In this document: piece after piece, positions 15,786 to 25,034 of the stretch
Layout of the letters: every line of letters begins with the position of its first letter
Numbering within the stretch: the first letter of the stretch is position 1
Source: Modestobacter sp. VKM Ac-2986
GTDB taxonomy: Bacteria; Actinomycetota; Actinomycetes; Mycobacteriales; Geodermatophilaceae
Direction of reading: 5' to 3'
Assembly: GCF_026967795.1 (NCBI RefSeq)
Contig: NZ_JAPVBH010000004.1
Span: 248,001 to 312,000, forward strand
DNA length: 64,000 nt
The notes under the pieces: generated by a model
The model's input: only the letters and a program-made list of their open reading frames with translations
What the model was told of the DNA's origin: nothing
Database searches by the model: none
Position numbers and translations under genes: made by a program

Positions 15786-16958
15786 GCTCAGTCGCCGGGC
15801 CGACGGGCCGGAGGTGACGGTCAGGGTGACCGGCTCGGTCAGCCCGCGCTCGCGGCAGGCGGCCACGACGGCCTCGCCGACCGCGTCCGCGTCGGTCGAG
15901 CGGATCAGCGCGATCGCCGAGCCGCCGAACCCGCCGCCGACCATCCGGGCGCCGAGCGCCCCGGCCGAGCGCGCCGCCTCGACGACCACGTCGAGCTCGA
16001 CCGCGGAGACCTCGTAGTCGTCGCGCAGCGAGGCGTGCGAGGCGTCCAGCATCGGGCCGATCTCGGCCACCCGGCCGGCGCGCACCAGCTCGACGACGGT
16101 GTCCACGCGCTCGTTCTCGCTGACCACGTGCCGGGCGCGGGCCTGCAGCCGCGGGTCGGTCAACGTCGCGACGTCGGCGGCGGTGGCGTCGGACAGCCAC
16201 TCCAGGCCCAGCTGGCGGGCGGCCTCGTCGCAGTCGGCCCGGCGCTTGGCGTACTGGCCGTCGGCGAGGGTGTGCTTGACCCGGGTGTCGATGACCATCA
16301 GCTCCAGCCCGGCCTCGGCCAGGCCCAGCTGCACCGGCTCGGTGCGGAAGTCGCGGGTGTGGATGAGCAGGGCCGAGCCCTCCTCCGCCAGCAGCGCGAC
16401 CGTCTGGTCCATGCCGCCGGTGCCGGCGCCCACGACCTCGTTCTCGGCCCGGATCGCGGCCTGGACGAGCACGTGCCGCAGCTCGGTGGAGTCGGCACGG
16501 CCGGCGAGCTCCGCGGCCGCGATGGCCACCGCCGCCTCCAGCGACGCCGAGCTGGACAGCCCCGCGCCCAGCGGGACGTCACTGCTCACCGACAGGTCCA
16601 TGCCCGGGACGTCGATGCCGGCCTGCTGCAGCGCCCACAGGGTACCCGCGGCGTAGCCGGCCCAGCCGGTCGCCGAGCCCGGGCCCAGGTCGTCCAGCCG
16701 GCCCTCGAACGGCGCGGCGTCCGGGTCCGTGCTCGACAGCCGCACCAGGTCGTCGTCGCGGCGGCGCACCGCGGCCGCGGTGATGCGGGTCAGCGCCATC
16801 GGCAGGCAGCGCCCGCCGTTGTAGTCGACGTGCTCACCGATCAGGTTCACCCGGCCGGGGGCGGTCCAGACGCCGTCCGGCTCGGCCCCCCAGGTGGTGC
16901 GCAGCTCGGCGACGGCGAGGTCGGCCTGCTCGTGCGTCCCGACGTCCAGCGGGCTCAT
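15783..16958 (-). CDS. galK: galactokinase
   Basis: Phosphorylates galactose in the Leloir pathway. This 391-residue GHMP kinase has the galactokinase signature GRVNLIGEHVDYNGG (35-49), the ATP loop PLGAGLSSSASLE (about 130-143) and the third GHMP motif GARMVGGGFGGSAIAL. The ATG at 16958 overlaps the galT stop (ATGA). Together with galT it forms a two-gene unit; galE is not in the window. Confidence 0.96.
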   Translation of the reverse strand: MSPLDVGTHEQADLAVAELRTTWGAEPDGVWTAPGRVNLIGEHVDYNGGRCLPMALTRITAAAVRRRDDDLVRLSSTDPDAAPFEGRLDDLGPGSATGWAGYAAGTLWALQQAGIDVPGMDLSVSSDVPLGAGLSSSASLEAAVAIAAAELAGRADSTELRHVLVQAAIRAENEVVGAGTGGMDQTVALLAEEGSALLIHTRDFRTEPVQLGLAEAGLELMVIDTRVKHTLADGQYAKRRADCDEAARQLGLEWLSDATAADVATLTDPRLQARARHVVSENERVDTVVELVRAGRVAEIGPMLDASHASLRDDYEVSAVELDVVVEAARSAGALGARMVGGGFGGSAIALIRSTDADAVGEAVVAACRERGLTEPVTLTVTSGPSARRLS

Positions 16959-18112
16959 GACGCCACCTCCCGCAGCCGGTCGGCGATGCGCTCCGGCGTC
17001 GTGTCGTTGATCCAGGCGCCCATGCCCGACTCGGAGCCGGCCAGGTACTTGAGCTTGCCCGGCGCCCGCAGCAGCGAGAACAGCTGCAGGTGCAGCCGCC
17101 CCAGCGCGCGGTCCTCCCCGGTCGGCGCCTGGTGCCAGCCGGAGATGTAGGGCACCCGGTCGACGCCGGGGTGGAAGCGGGACAACCGGCGCAGCAGCTC
17201 CTGGTAGACCACCGCGAGCTCGGCCTTCTCCGCGTCGTGCAGCGCCGCCAGGTCGGGCACGTCGCGGTGCGGGGCCAGGTGCACCTCGACCGGCCAGCGC
17301 GCCGCCCGGGGCACGTAGGCGGTGAAGTGCTCCCCGGTCAGCACCACCCGGGTGCCCTCGGCCTGCTCGGCGGCGAGCACGTCGGCCAGCAGGTTGCCGC
17401 CGGTGGCCGCGTGGTGCCGGCGGGCCTGCTCGACCAGCTGCGCCGACCGCGGCGCCAGGGTCGGGTAGGCGTAGACCTGCCCGTGCGGGTGGGTCAGCGT
17501 CACCCCGATCTCCTGGCCGCTGTTCTCGAACACGAAGACCTCGGCCACCTGCGGGTCGGCCGAGTGGGCGGCGGTGCGCTGCGCCCACGCCTCGACGACC
17601 GTGCGCATGCGCGCGACCGGCAGGTCGACCACGGCGGCCTCGTGGTCGCTGGAGAACACCACGACGTCGCAGTGCCCGTACGCGGGCCGGTCGGCGGAGC
17701 CGAACGCCGGCGGAACGGCGTCCGCGGCCGGGCCGACGGTCAGCGGGGCGAAGCTGGGGAACCGGTTGGCGAAGGCCACCACGTCGTACCGGCTGTCCGG
17801 GACCTCCGTGGGCCGCGCGGGGTCGACGGTCGGGTCCAGGGGGCAGTCGGCGGCGCTGGGCAGGAAGGTGCGGTTCATCCGGTGCCCGGCGATCGTCACC
17901 CACTCCCCGGTGAGCACGTCGAAGCGGACCTCACCGGCGTGCGGCGGTTCCGGCAGCGGGCGGGTGTCCTCGGCCTCGTGCACGGGACCGGCGGTGGCCA
18001 CGTCGTCGAAGTAGAACATCGGTCGACCGTCGGCCATCGTCCGCTCGGTGACCTGGCCCGGCCACTGATCCGCTCCGTCGGCGGTGTCCCCCACCGTGGG
18101 TCCGGCGTCCAT
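16955..18112 (-). CDS. galT: galactose-1-phosphate uridylyltransferase
   Basis: Exchanges UMP between UDP-glucose and galactose-1-phosphate. This 385-residue HIT-superfamily enzyme has the catalytic THPHGQVYAY (His 208 and 210), preceded by FENSGQEIG. The usual zinc motif CPLCP is reduced to CPLDP at residue 90, so the first zinc site is probably altered. The ATG at 18112 has AGGAGG about 10 nt upstream; internal ATGs at codons 26 and 32 would also fit. First gene of the galTK operon, insulated from the upstream tRNA gene by a 16-bp terminator stem. Confidence 0.94.
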   Translation of the reverse strand: MDAGPTVGDTADGADQWPGQVTERTMADGRPMFYFDDVATAGPVHEAEDTRPLPEPPHAGEVRFDVLTGEWVTIAGHRMNRTFLPSAADCPLDPTVDPARPTEVPDSRYDVVAFANRFPSFAPLTVGPAADAVPPAFGSADRPAYGHCDVVVFSSDHEAAVVDLPVARMRTVVEAWAQRTAAHSADPQVAEVFVFENSGQEIGVTLTHPHGQVYAYPTLAPRSAQLVEQARRHHAATGGNLLADVLAAEQAEGTRVVLTGEHFTAYVPRAARWPVEVHLAPHRDVPDLAALHDAEKAELAVVYQELLRRLSRFHPGVDRVPYISGWHQAPTGEDRALGRLHLQLFSLLRAPGKLKYLAGSESGMGAWINDTTPERIADRLREVAS

Positions 18113-18184
18113 CCGTGTCGTCCTCCTGTCGTGCTGCGTTCCCCCGAGCGGACTGAGTCTGCACGGGCGCGCACGGCAGACAGA

Positions 18185-18223
18185 CGGAGGGCCCGGTCAC
18201 CTGTTCGGTGACCGGGCCCTCCG
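18185..18223 (-). terminator. terminator of the first initiator tRNA gene
   Basis: A perfect 16-bp stem, CGGAGGGCCCGGTCAC (18185-18200) with 18208-18223, loop CTGTTCG. It begins 3 nt past the tRNA CCA end on the minus strand. The same GGCCCGGTCAC core is reused in the terminator of the second tRNA copy. Confidence 0.85.
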
Positions 18224-18225
18224 GT

Positions 18226-18302
18226 TGGTAGCGGGGACAGGATTTGAACCTGTGACCTCTGGGTTATGAGCCCAGCGAGCTACCGAGCTGCTCCACCCCG
18301 CG
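18226..18302 (-). tRNA. initiator tRNA-fMet (CAT)
   Basis: 77 nt on the minus strand from CGCGGGGTGGAGCAG to an encoded CCA. Initiator features are visible: unpaired C1-U72, three G-C pairs next to the anticodon loop (GGG CTCATAA CCC), and the GTTCAAATC T-loop. The 49-65 pair is A-U here and G-C in the copy at 19014. Confidence 0.95.
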
Positions 18303-18357
18303 TCGCAGGACAGACACTACCCCACCTCCGGACGGCGTGCTCCCGGCCCCCCTCCGT

Positions 18358-18948
18358 TCACCCGACCGGGGTGCCCGGGGCCTCGTCGCCGACCGCCGGC
18401 ACCGCCCCGTCCGGCGTCCAGGCCGTCGGTTCGGCCGGCTCGGCCGGGAGCTCCCGGAGCGGCAGCTGCCACCAGCCGACGTCGTGCCAGCGGCCGGCCT
18501 TGAAGCCGGCGGCGCGGTAGACGCCCACCGGGGTGAAGCCGAGCCCGGTGTGCAGCCCCACGCTGGCGTCGTTGGGCAGCGCGATGCCGGCGAAGGCCGT
18601 GACGTACCCGAGCGGGGACAGCTCGGCGAGCAGGCGCCGGTACAGCGCCCGCCCGGTGCCCGCGCCGCGCTCGTCGGCGGACAGGTAGACCGAGCAGCTG
18701 ACCGACCAGCGGTAGGCGGCCCGGGCGTTGTGCGGGGCGGCGTAGGCGTACCCGACCACCGCCCCGTCGCGCTCGGCGGCGAGCCAGGGCAGCCGGGGTG
18801 CGGTGGTCATCCGGCGGGCGATCTCGGCGGCGTCCGGTGGCTCGGTCTCGAAGGAGGCCACCGACCCGGTGACCCAGGGCCGGTAGACCTCGGCGATGCC
18901 CGCGGCGTCCGCGGTGTCGGCGGACCGGACCAGGGCGGGGCTGCGCAC
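18358..18948 (-). CDS. GNAT acetyltransferase, phosphinothricin acetyltransferase-like
   Basis: About 196 residues. IAEVYRPWVTGSVASFETEPPDAAEIARRM and RWSVSCSVYLSADERGAGTGRALYRRLL (acetyl-CoA loop) resemble the Pat/Bar family, as does the C-terminal GLHTGLGFTPVGVYRAAGFKAGRWHDVGWWQ. Such enzymes acetylate phosphinothricin, methionine sulfone or related amino acids; the natural substrate here is unknown. I chose the GTG at 18948 because an earlier start would run into the terminator of the second tRNA. The gene lies between the two initiator tRNA genes. Confidence 0.83.
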   Translation of the reverse strand: MRSPALVRSADTADAAGIAEVYRPWVTGSVASFETEPPDAAEIARRMTTAPRLPWLAAERDGAVVGYAYAAPHNARAAYRWSVSCSVYLSADERGAGTGRALYRRLLAELSPLGYVTAFAGIALPNDASVGLHTGLGFTPVGVYRAAGFKAGRWHDVGWWQLPLRELPAEPAEPTAWTPDGAVPAVGDEAPGTPVG

Positions 18949-18971
18949 GGCGGGCAGCGTAGCCAGGGACG

Positions 18972-19010
18972 ACGAAGGCCCGGTCACCGTGAGGGTGACC
19001 GGGCCTTCGT
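18972..19010 (-). terminator. terminator of the second initiator tRNA gene
   Basis: A 16-bp stem ACGAAGGCCCGGTCAC (18972-18987; the first A is marginal) with 18995-19010, loop CGTGAGG. It begins 3 nt after the tRNA CCA end, as in the first tRNA cassette. Confidence 0.83.
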
Positions 19011-19013
19011 TTG

Positions 19014-19090
19014 TGGTAGCGGGGGCAGGATTTGAACCTGCGACCTCTGGGTTATGAGCCCAGCGAGCTACCGAGCTGCTCCACCCCGCG
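19014..19090 (-). tRNA. initiator tRNA-fMet (CAT), second copy
   Basis: 77 nt on the minus strand with encoded CCA, identical to the copy at 18226 except for a compensated T-stem pair (G49-C65 instead of A-U). C1-U72 is unpaired and the anticodon stem has the three G-C pairs of initiators. Confidence 0.95.
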
Positions 19091-19134
19091 TCGCTGGTAC
19101 GACCATACCCCATGCCGGGGCAGCCGCCGCACGG

Positions 19135-19172
19135 GGTCGGTCCCCGGGGTCAGGTGACCCCGGGGACCGACC
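19135..19172 (-). terminator. terminator after the UPF0182 gene
   Basis: Near-perfect palindrome: GGTCGGTCCCCGGGGTCA (19135-19152) pairs with 19155-19172 around a very short loop. It starts 7 nt past the UPF0182 stop on the minus strand and separates it from the second initiator tRNA gene. Confidence 0.8.
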
Positions 19173-19178
19173 GCCGGC

Positions 19179-22169
19179 TCAGCCGGTCGGGGTCGGCGCC
19201 GCGGACGGCGTGGCCGCGGACTGCCCGTTCGCGGCCTGGTAGGCCTGCACCGCCGCCTGCAGGTCGGCCTGCGCCTGACCGATCCGGGCGAAGTCCCCGG
19301 CCCGGGTGGCGTCGCCCAGCTCGGTGATCGCGTCGTTGAGCCGGGTGACCGCCTGGTCGCGGGCCGCCTCGTCGACCGGGCCCCCGACCGGTGCCGGAGC
19401 CGGGGCCGGCGACGCCCCGCCGGTTGACGGTGCCGGCGTCGGGGTGGTCGGGGTGCCGCCGTCGACGGCCACCTCACCCACGCCCTGACCGAACACCTGA
19501 TCCAGCGCCTCGGCCAGGGTGTCGGCGTAGCCGATCCGGTCGGCGTAGTTCACCAGGACCTTCTGCAGCAGCGGGAAGGCGTTCTCCTGCGTGCCCTGCA
19601 CGTACAGCGGCTGCACGTACAGCAGACCGGCGTCCCCGATCGGCAGGGTCAGCAGGTTGCCGAACACCGCCCGGGAGCTCTCGCTGTTGAACAGCGTGAT
19701 GTCCGGCCGGATCAGGTTGTTGGTGTTGAACGAGTTCTGCACCTGGCGCGGCCCCCGGTAGGGGGTGTTGCCCGGCAGCCGCAGCACCTGGATCTCGCCG
19801 TAGGTGCCCGGGTCGGAGGAGGCGGAGACGAACGCCGAGAGGTTGTCCCGCTCGAACGCGTTCAGCGCACTGGTGAGCTGGAAGCTCGCCTGCTCGTCAC
19901 CCGGCCGCTGGGCCAGGATGTAGTACGGCGGCTGGTCCTCCTCCACGGTGGCGGCGGTGGTGGCCTGCTGCTGCGTGGGGTCGGGCGAGACCTGCCAGCG
20001 GTCGTTCTGGTTGTAGAACGCGATCGGGTCCTCGACGTGGTACCTGGTCAGGATGTCCCGCTGCAGCTTGAACAGGTCCTCGGGGTAGCGGACGTGGCTC
20101 TCCAGCTCCGCGGTCGCCGCGTCGCGCGGCTGCACGAGGCCCGGAAAGGCCTTCATGTAGGTCTGCAGGACCGGGTCCTGCTCGTCCCACGCGTAGAGGG
20201 TGACGGAGCCGTCGTAGGCGTCGACCGTGGCCTTGACCGAGTTGCGGATGTAGTTGAACTGCTGGTCGGGCAGGGCGGTCGTGCCGGTGCCGGTCAGCGC
20301 GTCCGCGGCGCTGTCCCGCAGCGACATCTGCTCGGAGTAGGGGTAGGCGGCCGAGGTCGTGTAGCCGTCCAGGATCCAGAGGATCTTCCCGTCGACGACC
20401 GCCGGGTAGGGGTCGCCGTCCACGGTGAGGAAGGGTGCGGCCTTCTCCACGCGGTCCCGCGGGTCGCGCACGTAGAGCACCTTGGACTGGTCGTTGACCG
20501 CGCCGGAGAGCAGGAAGTTCCGCTCCCGGTAGTAGATCGCGTAGGTCAGCCGGCGGAAGAAGCTGCCGATCGAGACGCCACCGGTGCCCTCGTAGGTGGA
20601 GTTGATCTGCCCCTCGTCGGACCCGCCCTCGGGCTGGTCGAACTCACGGGGGGTGGTGCCGCCGACGACGGAGTAGACGTCGACCCCGTCGTCGTTGAGC
20701 AGCTCGCCGAAGTAGACCTGGGTCCGGTCGGGGACGAAGTCACCACGGGTGGGCAGGTCGCCGGTGGTGAAGTTGGGCTCGCCCGCCTGCTGCCCGGCGG
20801 CGACCTGGTTGGCGGGGGCGGCGACGAAGCCGTTGCCGTGCGTGTAGACGGTGTGCCGGTTGATCCAGCTGCCCTGGTTGCCGCTCAGCCCGGAGCTGTT
20901 GAGCTCGCGGACGGCGACCACGTAGTCCTGGGTGACGCCGTCGATGGTGTACCGGTCGATGTCCAGCTTCGCCGGGAAGCCGTAGACGTTGCGGATCTGC
21001 TGGCGGGCGGTGAACGTCGCGGCCAGGACGTTGGGGTCCAGCAGCCGGGCGTTGGGGATCGTCTGGGTGTCGTCACGCAGGGCGGCGACGGCTGCGTCCC
21101 GGTCGGCCGCGGTGGTCTGACCTTGTGCGTAGTTGACGTACTCGACGTCGGTCTCGTTCAGCTTGTAGGCGTCCAGCGTCGAGGCGATCGCCCGCGACGT
21201 GAACTCCGCCTCGCGCTGGTCGGCCGAGGGCCGGACCACGAACTGCTGCACGATCGCCGGGTAGGCGAACCCGATCAGCAGGCTGGCCACCAGCAGCAGC
21301 CCCAGCGCGGCGGCCGGGAGCACGGTGTTGCGCACCGCGATGTTGACGAAGAAGGCGATGGCGCAGATCGCGGCCACCACCACCAGGATGTTCTTGGCCG
21401 GCAGCAGCGCGTTGACGTCGGTGTAGGAGGCGCCGGTGTAGACCCCGCCGCGGTTGGAGTACACGAGGCTGTAGCGGTCGAGCCAGTACGCGACCGCCTT
21501 GAGCGCCACGAACAGGCCCAGCAGCACCGACAGCTGCACCCGCGCCGCACCGGTGAGCTTCTGCCCCGGGGTCTGCAGCCGCAGGCCACCGAAGACGTAG
21601 TGCGTCAGCACCGACCCGATCAGCGCCAGCAGCACGATCGTGAAGCCGAAGCCGAGCGCCAGCCGGTAGAAGGGCAGGTCGAAGACGAAGAAGCCGATGT
21701 TCTTGCCGAACTCCGGGTCGGTGCCCGGGAAGTCGGTGCCGTTGCGCCAGGCCAGCCAGGTCTGCCAGCTGCCCTGCGCGGCCGCACCGGCCAGCAGGCC
21801 CAGGACGACGCCCAGGGCGGTCAGGGCGACCTTGCGCCGCGGCTCCAGCGACTGGCGGTAGCGCTCGAGGTTCTGCTGCTCCAGCGACATCGGCCGGAAC
21901 GTGGGCCGGAACCGGTAGGCCAGGTGGACCGCGAGGGCGACCAGGCCGCCGGTGGCGACCCCGGCGAGGGCGAACAGCAGCGCACGGGTCTGCAGCTCGG
22001 TCCAGAAGACCTCGGTGAAGTCAGTCTCGTCGAACCAGAGGTAGTCGACGTAGACGTTGGTGAGCGTGCCGATCACGCTGAAGAGCACCAGCAGGACGGC
22101 GACGATGCCGATGACCAGCTTGGCGCGCCGGGACAACGCCGGCACCGGCACGGGGGGCCGCATGGCCAC
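19179..22169 (-). CDS. UPF0182 family membrane protein
   Basis: A 996-residue protein with a membrane-embedded N-terminal third (about seven hydrophobic segments within residues 15-320, the first LVIGIVAVLLVLFSVIGTL) and a large extracytoplasmic part rich in Tyr/Asn/Gln (NFLLSGAVNDQSKVLYVRDP, PYYILAQRPGDEQASF). The C-terminus has a Pro/Thr/Ala linker and a short predicted helix pair. The family is universal in actinobacteria and has no assigned function; the mycobacterial homologue is Rv3193c, also next to the PDZ protease gene. Start ATG or a Met two codons later. Confidence 0.93.
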   Translation of the reverse strand: MAMRPPVPVPALSRRAKLVIGIVAVLLVLFSVIGTLTNVYVDYLWFDETDFTEVFWTELQTRALLFALAGVATGGLVALAVHLAYRFRPTFRPMSLEQQNLERYRQSLEPRRKVALTALGVVLGLLAGAAAQGSWQTWLAWRNGTDFPGTDPEFGKNIGFFVFDLPFYRLALGFGFTIVLLALIGSVLTHYVFGGLRLQTPGQKLTGAARVQLSVLLGLFVALKAVAYWLDRYSLVYSNRGGVYTGASYTDVNALLPAKNILVVVAAICAIAFFVNIAVRNTVLPAAALGLLLVASLLIGFAYPAIVQQFVVRPSADQREAEFTSRAIASTLDAYKLNETDVEYVNYAQGQTTAADRDAAVAALRDDTQTIPNARLLDPNVLAATFTARQQIRNVYGFPAKLDIDRYTIDGVTQDYVVAVRELNSSGLSGNQGSWINRHTVYTHGNGFVAAPANQVAAGQQAGEPNFTTGDLPTRGDFVPDRTQVYFGELLNDDGVDVYSVVGGTTPREFDQPEGGSDEGQINSTYEGTGGVSIGSFFRRLTYAIYYRERNFLLSGAVNDQSKVLYVRDPRDRVEKAAPFLTVDGDPYPAVVDGKILWILDGYTTSAAYPYSEQMSLRDSAADALTGTGTTALPDQQFNYIRNSVKATVDAYDGSVTLYAWDEQDPVLQTYMKAFPGLVQPRDAATAELESHVRYPEDLFKLQRDILTRYHVEDPIAFYNQNDRWQVSPDPTQQQATTAATVEEDQPPYYILAQRPGDEQASFQLTSALNAFERDNLSAFVSASSDPGTYGEIQVLRLPGNTPYRGPRQVQNSFNTNNLIRPDITLFNSESSRAVFGNLLTLPIGDAGLLYVQPLYVQGTQENAFPLLQKVLVNYADRIGYADTLAEALDQVFGQGVGEVAVDGGTPTTPTPAPSTGGASPAPAPAPVGGPVDEAARDQAVTRLNDAITELGDATRAGDFARIGQAQADLQAAVQAYQAANGQSAATPSAAPTPTG

Positions 22170-22236
22170 GGTCGGACTCCTGTCTCAGGGGTGGGCGCGG
22201 GCACGGGGCCCGGCCGCGGGAACTCGGACACGGAGA

Positions 22237-22268
22237 GCCCGCACCCACCGTGGGCAGGAGGTGCGGGC
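22237..22268 (-). terminator. hairpin after the YlbL-type protease gene
   Basis: Arms GCCCGCACC (22237-22245) and GGTGCGGGC (22260-22268) in the 184-bp gap between the protease stop and the UPF0182 start. Probably ends the protease transcript; the wide loop makes it a moderate call. Confidence 0.45.
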
Positions 22269-22353
22269 CCTGGGGTCCGCTCCCTCAACTGCTGCCGGCG
22301 GCGTCGGGTTCCCGGCCGTGGCACAAGCACACCACGATCCGGCCCGCACCCGG

Positions 22354-23376
22354 TCAGCAGGGAGCGGGCGTCCGCCCGGCGCGGAGGTCACCCAGCGCGG
22401 TCAGGGCGTCGTCCAGCGTCGCCACCTTCGCCATCGGCAGACCCGGCTGGGCGTTGGCCACGGCCTCGGCACAGTTGGCCGCCGGCACCAGGAACAGCAC
22501 CGCGCCGATGTCGCGGGCGGAGACGAGCTTGAGCGGGATGCCGCCGATCGGCCCGACCGCACCGGCGGCGTCGATGGTGCCGGTGCCGGCGATGACGGCG
22601 CCCTCGGTCAGGTCGGTGTCCCCGACCATGTCGATGATCCCCAGCGAGAGCATCAGCCCGGCCGAGGGACCGCCCACGTCGTCCACCTGGATGTCCACGT
22701 CGAAGGGGGCGTACGGGGTCTCCAGCACCTGGATGCCCAGCGCCGAGCCGATGCCCTCCTGGGCCGCGCCGGTGGTGACCGTGGCGGTGCCGGGGACGCC
22801 CAGGCGGGTGTAGTCGACCTGCACCGCGGTCTGCGGCGGGGTGGCCTGCAGGACGGCGAGCAGCGCGTCCTGGTCCGGCGTCGGCGTGCCGTCCACCGCC
22901 ACGACCGCGTCGCCGTCCTCGAGCCGGCCGGCCGACGGCGAGCCCTCCGGCAGCCCCTGGACGACGACCTGCACCGGGTAGCCCAGCTCGGCCAGCGCGG
23001 CGCCCCGGGCGGACTGCTCGGAGGTGAGGAAGGCCTGCCGGTTCTCCGCCTGGGTCTCCTGCACCGACTTGCCCGAGGGGTAGACCTGCTCGCGCGGCAC
23101 GACGGTCACCTCGTCGTCGAACCAGCCCTGCACCGCCCGCACCAGGTTCAGCGAGCCCTGCGGGATCCCGACCGTGGTCAGGTTGAGGTTGCCCGAGGTG
23201 TCGTTGGGCTCGCGGCCGGTGACGGTGATGATCGGGGTGCCGTTGATGTCGCCGAGGGTGTTGTAGGTGGGACCGGGCACCTGCGCGACGTAGGGCACGG
23301 GCAGCACGGCACCCAGCAGCCCGAAGAGCAGCAGCAGGACGGTGCCGGTCACCAGCACGGTGCTCCGACGACTCAC
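22354..23376 (-). CDS. YlbL-type PDZ and Lon-like serine protease
   Basis: A 340-residue membrane-anchored protease. An N-terminal signal anchor (STVLVTGTVLLLLFGLLGAV) is followed by PVPYVAQVPGPTYNTLGDI. A PDZ domain spans about 125-195 (GSPSAGRLEDGDAVVAVDG) and a Lon-type proteolytic domain about 215-335. The Ser-Lys dyad is visible as DVGGPSAGLMLSL and GGIPLKLVSARD. In Bacillus, YlbL degrades the cell-division inhibitor YneA; whether that holds here is unknown. GTG at 23376 has GGAGGAACC just upstream. Divergent from the metalloprotease-like gene. Rv3194c is the mycobacterial counterpart. Confidence 0.92.
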   Translation of the reverse strand: MSRRSTVLVTGTVLLLLFGLLGAVLPVPYVAQVPGPTYNTLGDINGTPIITVTGREPNDTSGNLNLTTVGIPQGSLNLVRAVQGWFDDEVTVVPREQVYPSGKSVQETQAENRQAFLTSEQSARGAALAELGYPVQVVVQGLPEGSPSAGRLEDGDAVVAVDGTPTPDQDALLAVLQATPPQTAVQVDYTRLGVPGTATVTTGAAQEGIGSALGIQVLETPYAPFDVDIQVDDVGGPSAGLMLSLGIIDMVGDTDLTEGAVIAGTGTIDAAGAVGPIGGIPLKLVSARDIGAVLFLVPAANCAEAVANAQPGLPMAKVATLDDALTALGDLRAGRTPAPC

Positions 23377-23584
23377 GGTTCCTCCTCGCGGCCAGCGGCC
23401 GACGTCGGCTGGTCGCCCGGCACCGTCGGCCCGGGGACCGCGGCGGGCGCACCCGTCGAACGGCGAGCGTAGGTGACCGCGGGCGCCGTCCGGCCCGGGC
23501 GGGTTCGCCGAGGGCGGAACGGCCGGTGCCCCGTGAGCCGGTCGGGCCGGGTCGGGCCGGGGTGCGCGCGGTTACGGTGGGGGC

Positions 23585-25027
23585 ATGAGCGACGTGCCCT
23601 TCGGCTTCGGACTCCCTGACCGCGACCCCGAGCGCCGAGGCGAGTCCGACGGTCCCGGCGGCACCGGCCCCGGCGGTGTCGGACCCGGCGGCACCGGCCC
23701 CAGCGCCAACGACCCGTTCGGCCTGGGCGCACTGTTCGGCGGCATGGGCGGCACCGGATTCGGCGGTCCCGGTGGGGGCGACCCCTCCCAGCTGCTGGGC
23801 GGGATGCCGCTGTTCGCCGAGCTGCAGAAGCTGATGAACTACTCCGGCGGCCCGGTGAACTGGGACCTCGCCCGCCAGGGCGCGATCAGCCAGCTCGCCC
23901 CCGGCCACCAGCCCACCTCGGCCGCCGAGCGCGCCGCGGTCGCGGAGTCCCTGCGGCTGGCCGACCTGTGGCTGGACCAGGTGACCGAGCTGCCCTCGGG
24001 CATCGACCGCGGGCTGGCCTGGTCGCGGGTGGAGTGGGTCGAGCAGACCCTGCCGGCGTGGAGCGCCCTCATCGACCCGCTGGCCGAGCGCGTCGTCGCC
24101 GCGATGACCAGCGCGCTGCCGGCCGAGGCCGCCCAGATCGCCGGCCCCCTCGCCGGGATCATGGGCCAGATGGGCGGCGTGATGTTCGGCGCCCAGGTCG
24201 GCCAGGCGCTGGCCAAGCTGGCCGACGAGGTCACCACCAGCACCGAGGTCGGCCTGCCGCTGGGGCCCAAGGGCGCCGGCGTGCTCGTGCCGCAGAACGT
24301 GACCGCCTTCGGCGCTGGGCTCGACCGCCCCGAGGACGAGGTCCGCCTCTTCCTCGCCCTGCGCGAGGCCGCCCACCAGCGCCTGTTCGCCCACGTCCCG
24401 TGGCTGCGCCAGCAGCTCACCGACGCGGTGCACGCCTACGCCCGTGGCATCCACGTCGACCCCGAGGCCATCCAGCGCGGTCTCGACGAGGCGATGAGCG
24501 GCATGGAGGGCGGGCTGGACCCGCAGGACCCCGAGAGCATCCAGCGACTGCTGGGCAGCGGTGTGCTCGAGCCGGAGGAGACCCCCGAGCAGGCCATGGC
24601 GCTGCGCCGGCTGGAGACCCTGCTGGCCCTGGTCGAGGGCTGGGTCGACACCATCGTGGCCGCCGCGGCCGCCGAGCGGCTGCCCGGCCACTCGGCGCTG
24701 GCCGAGACGATGCGCCGGCGGCGGGCCTCCGGCGGTCCGGCCGAGCAGACGTTCGCCACCCTGGTCGGGCTGCACCTGCGGCCGCGCCGGGCCCGCGACG
24801 CCAGCACGGTGTGGGGCGCGATGGCCCAGAAGTACGGCCCGGCCGAGCGGGACCGCCTGTGGTCGCACCCGGACCTGCTGCCCACGTCCGACGACCTGGA
24901 CGAGCCGCTGGACTTCGTGACCCGCCAGGGCGCGGCCGACCCCTTCGCCGAGCTGACCGAGGGCCCGGACCCCCGCGACGACCGCGAGGACGGCGACAGC
25001 ACCGAGGGCCCCACCCCCCAAGGCTGA
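23585..25027 (+). CDS. zinc-dependent metalloprotease-like protein (DUF2342)
   Basis: A 480-residue protein: a Gly/Pro-rich N-terminal 75 residues, then the conserved helical DUF2342 region (VNWDLARQGAISQLAPGHQP, VFGAQVGQALAKLADEV-like helices). LREAAHQRLFAHVPWL (about 262-277) is the putative zinc motif; the usual HExxH is here E-x-x-H only, so activity is uncertain. Members are annotated as zinc-dependent metalloproteases; the M. tuberculosis homologue is Rv3195. TACGGT lies 6 nt before the ATG, suggesting a leaderless message. Divergent from the PDZ protease, and convergent with the YgjP-type gene across a repeat element. Confidence 0.88.
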   Translation: MSDVPFGFGLPDRDPERRGESDGPGGTGPGGVGPGGTGPSANDPFGLGALFGGMGGTGFGGPGGGDPSQLLGGMPLFAELQKLMNYSGGPVNWDLARQGAISQLAPGHQPTSAAERAAVAESLRLADLWLDQVTELPSGIDRGLAWSRVEWVEQTLPAWSALIDPLAERVVAAMTSALPAEAAQIAGPLAGIMGQMGGVMFGAQVGQALAKLADEVTTSTEVGLPLGPKGAGVLVPQNVTAFGAGLDRPEDEVRLFLALREAAHQRLFAHVPWLRQQLTDAVHAYARGIHVDPEAIQRGLDEAMSGMEGGLDPQDPESIQRLLGSGVLEPEETPEQAMALRRLETLLALVEGWVDTIVAAAAAERLPGHSALAETMRRRRASGGPAEQTFATLVGLHLRPRRARDASTVWGAMAQKYGPAERDRLWSHPDLLPTSDDLDEPLDFVTRQGAADPFAELTEGPDPRDDREDGDSTEGPTPQG

Positions 25028-25034
25028 CCGGCCC

